A stretch of DNA of 25,163 nt, taken from contig JBGTBD010000018.1 of NCBI GenBank assembly GCA_041749475.1, positions 1 through 25,163 on the forward strand, given 5' to 3'. This document shows, in pieces, positions 8,311-15,070 of this stretch (within the stretch, counting starts at the first letter, position 1; the number at the start of each line of letters is the position of its first letter). The position numbers were made by a program, and so were the translations under genes. The DNA is from JBGTBD01 sp041749475. GTDB taxonomy: Bacteria; Pseudomonadota; Alphaproteobacteria; Rickettsiales; UBA998. The notes beneath the pieces were generated by a model. The model was not told the origin of the DNA, searched no databases, and saw only the letters and a list, made by a program, of their open reading frames with translations.

Positions 8311-8853
8311 CTATTTCCCCTTCTTGTCGCTGGGGACGAAGACAGCCTTGACGCGGCCGCCGGAGGCGGGTTGTCCCTCTAGGGCCGCGCCGGAGGTCAT
8401 CAGGCTGCGGCCCGTCGCGAAGCTATACTCGAGGGCGGAGCCTTTCAGCACGTTCTTGTCCTTGGTCAGGATCACATTCTGCATCAGGTACACTTTCTTT
8501 TCGGCGACCTTGTATATCCCCTTCTCACCGCTAGCGGTCTCTCCCGGGGTGGTGAGGAGGACATTTCCCGTCGCTTCGATACGCTCAATCGCGCCGAAGC
8601 CGCCGGAGGACTCCGCACCGCTTTTGCCATAGAACACCGTCATCGCGTCCGATGCCAGCGTTACATCTCCCTGCACCGCTTTTACAGCGCCGGAAAATGT
8701 CGCCTTGCGCTGTTCCTGCAATACTTCGAGGCTGTTGGCGGTGATCTCGATCGGTTTCTTGCTGTTCTCGGGGTTGATGGCTTGTGCGGACGCGCCCGCC
8801 GATAGCAGCGTCGCCACGAACATCACACCCCATGCGCCTAATTTCATTCCCAT
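8311..8853 (-). CDS. lptA: Periplasmic LPS-transport protein LptA (OstA-like)
   Basis: 180 aa. The N-terminus is a signal peptide (hydrophobic GVMFVATLLSAGASA, cleavage likely after ASA near residue 23). The mature part is an OstA/LptA beta-jellyroll: PIEITANSLEVLQEQRKATFSGAVKAVQG (here seen as the motifs ITANSLEV and ATFSGAV), then IEATGNVLLTTPGETASGEKG. LptA forms the bridge that carries LPS across the periplasm. Its ATG overlaps the lptC stop by one base (TAATG). A second ATG two codons later (8845-8847) has AAGGA at a better 8-nt spacing and gives a protein starting MKLGAWG; either start keeps the signal peptide. Confidence 0.9.
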   Translation of the reverse strand: MGMKLGAWGVMFVATLLSAGASAQAINPENSKKPIEITANSLEVLQEQRKATFSGAVKAVQGDVTLASDAMTVFYGKSGAESSGGFGAIERIEATGNVLLTTPGETASGEKGIYKVAEKKVYLMQNVILTKDKNVLKGSALEYSFATGRSLMTSGAALEGQPASGGRVKAVFVPSDKKGK

Positions 8854-9500
8854 TATCCTTCCCGTCCGGGGTAGAGCACCATCGTCACCGGGCCTTTGAA
8901 GGTGATGATGCGGCCACGGTCGGTCGCGGTGAAACCCGATGACTTGATATAGCCGATATTGCCCTGACCTTCCAGCGCCGTGTCGGAATTGGCCGTTCCC
9001 TTGGCGAGATCAAAATCGACCGACTCGGTACGGACTTCATACCCGGCGTCATAGAACATCTGTACTTTGCCCAGCAGTTGCAGGGATTCTTCCGACAGGC
9101 GAAGCGTGCCCTGATCGGCGCGGATGGAGACCCAGGCATTATCCTTGAAGGTGATGTCCGATTGCACGTTATTCAGTAGCACCGTGTTGGAATCCTGTTG
9201 AATGGCGGTATCGGCGGTGACCGTATAAGGCTGCATCTGTTTATCCAGACCCTGAAAGCGCGGTTTCTGCATGACAGGTTTTGCCGGGGGGGCTTCCTGG
9301 GAGGCAGTAAGCGCAATACGCACGCCGGAGGAATCCTTGTTGACGATGGGGAGGATGACGACGAGGCCGAGGATGACGCCGATCATCATCAGGAGAGTGA
9401 GTTTACTGAAACGGACAAAACGCGTATAGCGCCCCAGCCCTTCCAGTACATGCATCCGGTCGGGCAGGCCAGCCGCTGAGAACAGACGCATCCGGGGCAT
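8853..9500 (-). CDS. lptC: LPS export protein LptC
   Basis: 215 aa. One N-terminal membrane anchor (about residues 33-54, LTLLMMIGVILGLVVILPIV) is followed by a periplasmic LptC/OstA-like beta domain (YTVTADTAIQ, NVQSDITFKD, GTLRLSEESLQLLGKV). LptC docks on LptB2FG and passes LPS to LptA. It is recognised mostly by architecture and position directly before lptA and lptB; the sequence family is diverse. AAGGA sits 7 nt before the ATG. A palindromic repeat lies between it and kdsD upstream. Confidence 0.88.
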   Translation of the reverse strand: MPRMRLFSAAGLPDRMHVLEGLGRYTRFVRFSKLTLLMMIGVILGLVVILPIVNKDSSGVRIALTASQEAPPAKPVMQKPRFQGLDKQMQPYTVTADTAIQQDSNTVLLNNVQSDITFKDNAWVSIRADQGTLRLSEESLQLLGKVQMFYDAGYEVRTESVDFDLAKGTANSDTALEGQGNIGYIKSSGFTATDRGRIITFKGPVTMVLYPGREG

Positions 9501-9521
9501 CAGCTTATCCTTATGGTTTTA

Positions 9522-9592
9522 TCGTCATTGCGAGGAGCGGCAGCGACGTGGCAATCCAGCGGTGGATTGCTTCGCTGCGCTCGCAATGACGA
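9522..9592. repeat. Intergenic palindromic repeat (cattgcgag type)
   Basis: Arms TCGTCATTGCGAG (9522-9534) and CTCGCAATGACGA (9580-9592) are exact inverse complements. Inner segments containing GCAATCCA and TGGATTGC continue the pairing with a bulge. It is the common form of a dispersed palindromic element seen in many proteobacterial genomes. It fills most of the 106-bp gap between kdsD and lptC and could form a hairpin in the operon transcript. Confidence 0.8.
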
Positions 9593-9606
9593 GAGATTTT
9601 GTTGCA

Positions 9607-10599
9607 TTAATCCACTCCGGCGCGGAGGCAGTCGTGGATGTGGATGAGGCCTTTGGGGATACCGTCCTCGACGATGAAGAGCGAGGTGATCTTGAATTCG
9701 TTCATATGCGCCAGCGCTTCGGCGGCGAGGGATTCGGCGGCGATGGTCTTCGGATTCTTATGCATCACGTCTTCCGCTTTCATTTCAAGGAGGCCGTTCT
9801 CGGCATGGCGCCGCAAATCGCCGTCGGTAATGATGCCGATCAGCGCGCCGCTCTTATCTATTACGCCTGAACAGCCGAAAGACTTCGCAGTCATCGCGAA
9901 AATAACTTCTTTCATGGATTCGTTCGCCTGCACCAGTGGCAAGTCCGAAGCGGGGTGCATCAGTTCTTTGACCTTGAGCAGCGAGCGGCCCAGCTTGCCG
10001 CCGGGATGGAGTAACTTGAAATCATCTTTGGTGAAACCGCGACGCTCCAGTAGCGCCATCGCCATCGCGTCTCCGTATGCCATCATCATGATGGTGGAGG
10101 TGGTCGGCGCCCCCGTGGGCGAGGCTTCGGGGATGTCGGGGAGGATGATGGCGACGTCGGCGGATTGCACCAGCGTCGATTCGGCGCGGCGCACCAGCGC
10201 GATGAGGGGAATGGAAAAGCGTTTGGCGTAGGTGATCATGTCGGCAAGTTCGCTGGTCTCGCCGGAATTGGAGAGCATGACGAGGACGTCATCGCGCGTG
10301 ATCATCCCCATATCGCCGTGGCTGGCTTCGGCGGGGTGGACGAAATAGGCGGGCGTACCGGTGGAGGCCATCGTCGCCGCGATCTTCCGCGCTACATGGC
10401 CGCTCTTGCCCATGCCGGTGATGACCGCCCTGCCCTTGCAATCGGCAATCAGCTCCACGGCGCGGACGAAATGCCCGTCCAGCGCGTCGAACACGGCCTG
10501 CAGGCCTTTGATTTCCTGATCGATGGTAGCCTTACCGCTGGTGACATAGTTATTCACGCGGGTTTCGGGGGTGGGCTTTAAAATTGAGGTTTTTTTCAT
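9607..10599 (-). CDS. kdsD: Arabinose-5-phosphate isomerase (Kdo pathway)
   Basis: 330 aa, the normal length of KdsD/KpsF. It converts ribulose 5-phosphate to arabinose 5-phosphate, the first step towards Kdo for LPS. The N-terminal SIS domain shows VITGMGKSG (Lys65), SNSGET (110-115), AEASHGDMG (90-98) and LHPGGKLG (197-204). Two CBS domains follow from about residue 212 (ELMHPASDLPLV, then DVMHKNPKTI). It heads the lpt cluster; kdsC, which often follows kdsD, is absent here. The ATG has only a weak ribosome binding site (TTTTAGT upstream), but there is no better in-frame start before Met63. It is divergent from the gene at 10713. Confidence 0.94.
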   Translation of the reverse strand: MKKTSILKPTPETRVNNYVTSGKATIDQEIKGLQAVFDALDGHFVRAVELIADCKGRAVITGMGKSGHVARKIAATMASTGTPAYFVHPAEASHGDMGMITRDDVLVMLSNSGETSELADMITYAKRFSIPLIALVRRAESTLVQSADVAIILPDIPEASPTGAPTTSTIMMMAYGDAMAMALLERRGFTKDDFKLLHPGGKLGRSLLKVKELMHPASDLPLVQANESMKEVIFAMTAKSFGCSGVIDKSGALIGIITDGDLRRHAENGLLEMKAEDVMHKNPKTIAAESLAAEALAHMNEFKITSLFIVEDGIPKGLIHIHDCLRAGVD

Positions 10600-10712
10600 A
10601 CTAAAATTGTGTATTGCTCTTTCGAAGGTAAAAGTCTACTGAAAATCCACGAGAATCATGCGCTTTTGCATAAGAGGTTTTATCAAATCACACTTTTCTA
10701 GCAGGATATTTT

Positions 10713-11387
10713 ATGAAAAATTATTTTTTTATTGCTTTGCTATACTTTATTCCGGCTTTTTCTTTTGCAACAGAAAAGCCTAGTACTGCTGACTTTACAT
10801 TCCGCTGGCTTTCGCAAACCGGCGAAACGCATTCTCATCGGTTAAAGGGAGCAATAGGAAATCAAATAATGGTTGCTAATACCGGACATTGTGAGGCGGT
10901 TTATGATAAAGACGGGAATCTGGTGAATGATGGAGTGAATGACGGATCGTTTAATTACTTTTTAGCTAAGACAGAGCCCTTCGAGCATTTTATTCATGAC
11001 AATCTGGTATGGGTAAAATTGGGTAATTCCAAAACTGACAGCTCAACTCCAAAGGAGCGCGCGAACGCGCTCACCAAAGATCTGATGGACGGCGCACTTA
11101 AAACCCTGCATATGAAAGAGCAGTTTATGCCGGGAAAAACAGAATTTAGTTCTGAGCATAAACTAGTGGCCAATACACTTTTTGCAACTTTGCAGCAATC
11201 GCGAACGGGCAAAGACGGCGTAAATATCGATCCCGACAGGCTTCGCGTTTTGCTTGAACAAGCCGTTATGAAGCTCGCCGATCATAAGTTTGACCAGGGT
11301 TCCTACATAAAACGGGCCGAGACATTTTCCAAGATGGATAAAAATGCGATTTGTAAAAACGGTTTGAAGGCTACATCAACGCAATAA
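10713..11387 (+). CDS. Unknown secreted/periplasmic protein, 224 aa
   Basis: Not recognised. The N-terminus is a clear Sec signal peptide (MKNYFFIALLYFIPAFSFA, cleavage likely after Ala19). The mature protein is about 205 residues, without membrane segments, and has two cysteines (Cys60 and Cys214) that could pair in the periplasm. AGGA lies about 7 nt upstream of the ATG. The coding sequence is markedly AT-richer than the flanking kdsD and rnd genes. It is divergent from kdsD, and its stop is followed directly (no gap) by the antisense fragment of rnd. The setting suggests an inserted segment; function unknown. Confidence 0.7.
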   Translation: MKNYFFIALLYFIPAFSFATEKPSTADFTFRWLSQTGETHSHRLKGAIGNQIMVANTGHCEAVYDKDGNLVNDGVNDGSFNYFLAKTEPFEHFIHDNLVWVKLGNSKTDSSTPKERANALTKDLMDGALKTLHMKEQFMPGKTEFSSEHKLVANTLFATLQQSRTGKDGVNIDPDRLRVLLEQAVMKLADHKFDQGSYIKRAETFSKMDKNAICKNGLKATSTQ

Positions 11388-11456
11388 TTATTCGTGCGCG
11401 AAAATATCTGCTTCGGCCCAGAAGCTCAAGTCTAGGCAGTCGCGAATAGAGCGCAA
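11388..11456 (-). pseudogene. Relic copy of the 3' end of rnd
   Basis: Reading the minus strand, the last codons are IRDCLDLSFWAEADIFAHE followed by TAA, which align with the true rnd C-terminus IRARLDLLGWAEEDIFAHS. By hand count 13 of 19 residues, and about 46 of 69 bases, are identical. The similarity fades upstream, where the next plus-strand gene begins (ribosome binding site near 11471), so only the gene end survives. It lies about 500 bp from the rnd end in the same orientation. It therefore brackets the 132-aa gene as an imperfect direct repeat. Confidence 0.75.
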
Positions 11457-11479
11457 TAGTCTACAGTTATTGGGAGAAA

Positions 11480-11878
11480 ATGATGATCTTGGAAGCAGAT
11501 GAAAGCAACATAGGTCTGACTGCAGCAGCGCTATTATTTAAAAATAAAACAGAAGGTGAAACATCGTCGCTCATTGATGAAGCGACAGCGGCAAAGCTGT
11601 TGGGCCAGATAGACATCTATCCCTCAGGGCAGGGAGGCATTCATATTCTGATTCCTCTGAGAGCCTTAGAGGAAGCAGGGTTACGGATGGATTCATGGCG
11701 AGAAATGTCATTTACCACGATTCAACGCGCGCAGGGTTTATGCTACAATATTCCCTCCACATTTGCCGAAAACGGATTACTCCCCGTTCTTGAGAAGGTT
11801 GCCAACTGCACATGGGAACAAGCGCGCGAGACCGCAAAGAAATACGGCAGCCCAAAAGCCGGACGCAAGATAGAATAA
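11480..11878 (+). CDS. Unknown small cytoplasmic protein, 132 aa
   Basis: Not recognised. No signal peptide or membrane segment. The N-terminal half is mixed (GLTAAALLFKNK, ATAAKLLGQIDIY). The C-terminal part is basic (ARETAKKYGSPKAGRKIE). Two cysteines lie in GLCYNI and VANCTWEQ. GGGAG precedes two consecutive ATGs; the second (11483) has the more usual 6-nt spacing. It sits between the rnd relic and rnd itself and ends 10 bp from the convergent rnd stop. It could be a cargo gene of whatever event duplicated the rnd end. Confidence 0.6.
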   Translation: MMILEADESNIGLTAAALLFKNKTEGETSSLIDEATAAKLLGQIDIYPSGQGGIHILIPLRALEEAGLRMDSWREMSFTTIQRAQGLCYNIPSTFAENGLLPVLEKVANCTWEQARETAKKYGSPKAGRKIE

Positions 11879-11888
11879 TCTCCGCACT

Positions 11889-12503
11889 TTAACTATGCGC
11901 GAAGATATCCTCTTCGGCCCAGCCGAGCAGGTCGAGACGGGCGCGGATGGGGATGCATTGCATCACGTCCCATGCCAGTTCTTTCCGGCCTTCGCGGGCA
12001 AGACGGCCATCGAGTTCCTGACGGAGGGCGTGGAGGTAAAGCACGTCTCCGGCGGCATATTCCACCTGTTCGTTATTGAGTGACGGTGCACCCCAGTTAG
12101 AGGCTTGTTGCTGCTTGGAGATTTCGACGCCGAGCAGTTCTTTGCAGATGTCTTTCAGGCCGTGGCGGTCGGTATAGGTACGCACCAATCGCGAGGCGGT
12201 GCGGGTACAGTAAACCGGGCGGCAGGTGACGCCGAGATATTGCTCGATGATCGCCACGTCGAACCGCGCGAAATGGAACAGCTTGTCGCGCGATTCGTCG
12301 GAGAGAAGTTTCTTCAGGTTCGGCGCATCGAATTTCGGTTCGGGGAAATGCACCACATGCGCGTTGCCGTCCCCACCTGATAGTTGCACCACGCAAAGCC
12401 GGTCACGCAGGTTATTGAGCCCCATCGCTTCCGTGTCTATGGCGATGGCGTCCTTGAAGGTTACGTCGGCGGGAAGGTCGTACAGGTGCAGGTGGTTGGC
12501 GAT
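11889..12503 (-). CDS. rnd: Short RNase D-type 3'-5' exonuclease; start codon anomalous
   Basis: DEDD-family exonuclease of the short form (no HRDC domains), which trims RNA 3' ends such as tRNA precursors. The family motifs are all present: DTEAMGLN (Exo I, Asp/Glu), HFARFD (Exo II), and YAAGD (Exo III). The first in-frame ATG (12423-12425) would start inside Exo I and lose the catalytic DTE. The homologous frame continues upstream as ANHLHLYDLPADVTF and then meets TGA at 12507-12509. The only initiation-like option there is ATC at 12501-12503, 7 nt after GGAG; alternatively one extra base after ATGACC (12505-12510) has shifted the frame. The listed start is therefore provisional. Confidence 0.85.
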   Translation of the reverse strand: MANHLHLYDLPADVTFKDAIAIDTEAMGLNNLRDRLCVVQLSGGDGNAHVVHFPEPKFDAPNLKKLLSDESRDKLFHFARFDVAIIEQYLGVTCRPVYCTRTASRLVRTYTDRHGLKDICKELLGVEISKQQQASNWGAPSLNNEQVEYAAGDVLYLHALRQELDGRLAREGRKELAWDVMQCIPIRARLDLLGWAEEDIFAHS

Positions 12504-12579
12504 AGGTCATCTCCATGAATATGGCGCACAAGATGACGCAGGCGGGGCAATTTTTCCAGTTCTTTTTGCTATTCGTGTT

Positions 12580-13686
12580 TTACGAGCTGGGAACGAACCG
12601 CTTCCTGCGGTGGAAAAACGGATATTCCACATAGCGGTAGCTCAACCATGCCACGGTAAGGGCCACGCTGCCCATCCCGGCGACGAGGAGCCAGTAGGAG
12701 ATGAGGTCGAGACCTGCCACGGGTTGCCAGAGGTTGAACGTGTTGATGAGGACGTAGAGCACGATGCAGTGCATGAGGTAGAGGCTGTAGCTGGCTGCGC
12801 CTATCGCACGGGCGGGGCGGGTCTGGAGCAGGCCGAACAGGCTGTTGCCGTAGACGACTGAGAGGAAGAAGGCGAACATCAGCAGGGATTGGAGATAGCC
12901 GAAACCCCGCTCGAAACAGGTGAAGACGATGACGAGGCAGGCAAGCGTGGCGAAGGTGTGGATGGGGTTTTTGAAATTCCAGTCGGGATAACGCAAGCGC
13001 AGCCACGCGGCCACTCCTCCGGCGACGAAGTTGATGATGTACATCGTCTCCGGTCGCCAGACGGTGTAGATGATGATAGCGGCGGCGGGGACGAGGTCGC
13101 CCCATTTCCAGCGGAGGCACAGTCCGGCGAGCGGTAGGAGGAGGTAAAACCGCCATTCCCAGACCAGTGTCCAATAGACACCGTTCAAGTCATTCACCGA
13201 GCGCAGGCCTTTGAAGAGGAGGACATAGCGAACATCCTTCGGGATCAGTTCATCCAGATCATGCGGGCCGACGGGGAGTGCGATGGCGACGATGACGAGG
13301 AGAACGGAAAGGAGATAGGCCGGCGCAAGACGCAACAGGCGGGATGTATATAATTCCTTGAGATTGAGCCGCCCCTCCTGCCGTAAAGCCTTTTCCCAGA
13401 ACAGGAAGCCCGTCACCATGAAGAAGATGGAGACGCCCACATGCCCGGTCAGTGTGAAGAAAGTGATAGGTGGGTCTTCCCAGATGCCCGTTTTCTGTGC
13501 GTAGTAGCCGATGAGCGCATGGTGGAAGAAGACGCCAAGGGCGAGGAAACCGCGTAACCCCTCAATCGCCGCGTAGCGCGGTGGGTGCTCGGTGATGCGG
13601 CGGTAGAATGGGGAGATGCGCACCAACATGGCGGCGAGGCCCAGGAACAGGGCGCTGAGGATGCAGTATGGCAGCAGAGAAAGCAT
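12580..13686 (-). CDS. Acyltransferase-3 family integral membrane protein (OafA/YrhL-like)
   Basis: 368 aa with about ten hydrophobic segments along its whole length. The N-terminal motif IEGLRGFLALGVFFHH contains the R-x10-H pair (Arg45, His55) typical of the family, and WTLVWEWRFYLLLPLAG is a second family hallmark. Such enzymes O-acylate cell-surface sugars (LPS O-antigen, exopolysaccharide, peptidoglycan). A TTG seven codons upstream (13705-13707) opens the same frame but lacks a ribosome binding site, so I prefer the ATG. It is divergent from a sulfotransferase gene, about 90 bp apart; both could modify surface glycans, which is inference from context. Confidence 0.88.
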   Translation of the reverse strand: MLSLLPYCILSALFLGLAAMLVRISPFYRRITEHPPRYAAIEGLRGFLALGVFFHHALIGYYAQKTGIWEDPPITFFTLTGHVGVSIFFMVTGFLFWEKALRQEGRLNLKELYTSRLLRLAPAYLLSVLLVIVAIALPVGPHDLDELIPKDVRYVLLFKGLRSVNDLNGVYWTLVWEWRFYLLLPLAGLCLRWKWGDLVPAAAIIIYTVWRPETMYIINFVAGGVAAWLRLRYPDWNFKNPIHTFATLACLVIVFTCFERGFGYLQSLLMFAFFLSVVYGNSLFGLLQTRPARAIGAASYSLYLMHCIVLYVLINTFNLWQPVAGLDLISYWLLVAGMGSVALTVAWLSYRYVEYPFFHRRKRFVPSS

Positions 13687-13778
13687 AGGCGGCGGCCCCG
13701 GAAGCAATCATTGATTTTACCCATCACTGCGTTAGGGTGTGGCAGTGACTTCACGCAGCAATAGAGGCAAAATCCGTC

Positions 13779-14627
13779 ATGAGCAACTCTCCCCTTTTCA
13801 TCATCGGCATGCATCGTTCGGGCACGACGCTGTTGACGCGCCTTGTCAGCAAGATGGGCTGGTTCATGGGCGAGCACCGGGATACGAACGAAGAGACGCA
13901 CATGCTCATCCACTGCAACGAGCAGATCATGGAACGCGCGAGGGCGACGTGGGACGCCCCTCTTCCCACGCTGGAACTGTTCCAGCCGGAGATGTTCGCG
14001 CGTCACTATCCGGCCTTCCTGCGCACGCTGACCTTGCCGGAAAAACTCTTCTTCCTCGGCGAGAGGCGCTATGGGGCGTGTAAAGGACATTTCTCCGCGC
14101 TGAATGAGCGCTGGGGCGCGAAAGACCCGCGCTGCACCTTCACCCTCCCCTTCTGGAAACATCTGCTGCCGCCGATGAAAATCATCCATATCGTCCGCCA
14201 TGGGGTGGATGTGGCGGCGAGTTTGCGGAGGCGGCACAGGCAGATGATCGAGGCGATGTTCACCGCGCGCAACCTACCCTTGCCGGGGGTGGAAGACGTG
14301 TTCCATACCGGCATCGTGCGTCATACATCGCGCTGCCTGTCGCTGGAATACAGGATGGAGCTGTGGAAACAGTATGTGGAGATGGGGCGCATGCACGTCG
14401 CCGCATTCGGTGCGGATGCGCTGGAGGTGAAGTTCGAAGACTTGCTCGCCGAACCGGAACGCCACCTCAAACGCATCGCCGATTTCATCGGCCCGGAAAA
14501 AACACCGGACTTCGCGGCCATTGCCGAACTCGTGCGCAAGGAAAAGCGTTTCTCATATGAGCAGGATGCGGAGTTACTCGGCTTCGCGAAACAGCATGAC
14601 GTGGCGTTGCGCGGGTTGGGATATTAG
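13779..14627 (+). CDS. Sulfotransferase family protein
   Basis: 282 aa. The N-terminal GMHRSGTTLL (residues 10-19) is the 5'-phosphosulfate-binding loop of PAPS-dependent sulfotransferases. IIHIVRHGVDVAASL (about 135-149) matches the 3'-phosphate-binding motif with Arg140 and Ser148. A later VKFEDLLAEPERHLKRIADFIG is the usual C-terminal core segment (shown by the motif FEDLLAEPE). It would transfer sulfate from PAPS to a hydroxyl or amine; the acceptor is unknown. AGAGG lies about 11 nt upstream of the ATG, a weak site. The GNAT gene follows after 2 bp, so the two are probably co-transcribed. Confidence 0.88.
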   Translation: MSNSPLFIIGMHRSGTTLLTRLVSKMGWFMGEHRDTNEETHMLIHCNEQIMERARATWDAPLPTLELFQPEMFARHYPAFLRTLTLPEKLFFLGERRYGACKGHFSALNERWGAKDPRCTFTLPFWKHLLPPMKIIHIVRHGVDVAASLRRRHRQMIEAMFTARNLPLPGVEDVFHTGIVRHTSRCLSLEYRMELWKQYVEMGRMHVAAFGADALEVKFEDLLAEPERHLKRIADFIGPEKTPDFAAIAELVRKEKRFSYEQDAELLGFAKQHDVALRGLGY

Positions 14628-14629
14628 CC

Positions 14630-15070
14630 GTGGCGGTGACGATTGAGGCCGTAGTGTTCCAAAGCCCCCGCTATCACGAGATGGTGGCACTCCGCACCGC
14701 GATATTGCGTGCGCCGCTTGGGCTTTCGTTTACGCAAGAGCAGTTGGATGCCGAGCATGATTACACACATCTCGCGGCATTGCTGGATGGGCGGGTGGTG
14801 GGGACGTTGCTGCTCGCACCCCCGGAGCCGGACTATACGAAATTGCGGCAGATGGCGGTGTCGTCCGAAATGCAGGGCATGGGGGTGGGCGCGGAATTGA
14901 TGCGCTTCGCGGAAGCGCTGTTAGGCGAGCGCGGGGTGGTGCGCATCGTGCTCCATGCGCGGGATACGGCGGTCGGGTTCTACGAGAAGTTGGGCTATAC
15001 CGTTTTCGGTGAGCCGTTCATGGAGATGACGATTCCCCATGTGAAAATGGAGAAACGGCCGCTTGGGTGA
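14630..15070 (+). CDS. GNAT family N-acetyltransferase
   Basis: 146 aa, a typical single GNAT domain. The acetyl-CoA pyrophosphate-binding stretch is visible as QMAVSSEMQGMGVGAELM (residues about 74-91, with Q..G.G.G), followed by IVLHARDTAVGFYEKLGY, the usual beta5/helix4 region. The start is GTG at 14630, two bases after the sulfotransferase stop, so it depends on translational coupling. The last 53 bp overlap the 3' end of the convergent oxygenase gene. The substrate cannot be told from sequence; the family acetylates small molecules or protein N-termini. Confidence 0.85.
   Translation: MAVTIEAVVFQSPRYHEMVALRTAILRAPLGLSFTQEQLDAEHDYTHLAALLDGRVVGTLLLAPPEPDYTKLRQMAVSSEMQGMGVGAELMRFAEALLGERGVVRIVLHARDTAVGFYEKLGYTVFGEPFMEMTIPHVKMEKRPLG

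Noticed and set aside
12430..12510. ATG at 12508-12510 as the rnd start
   Set aside because: In its frame the sequence reads MTYRQPPAPVRPSRRR and never reaches the exonuclease motifs without a frameshift.
13449..14237. Minus-strand frame across the acyltransferase-sulfotransferase junction
   Set aside because: It overlaps two real genes, one on each strand, and encodes Arg/His-rich low-quality sequence.
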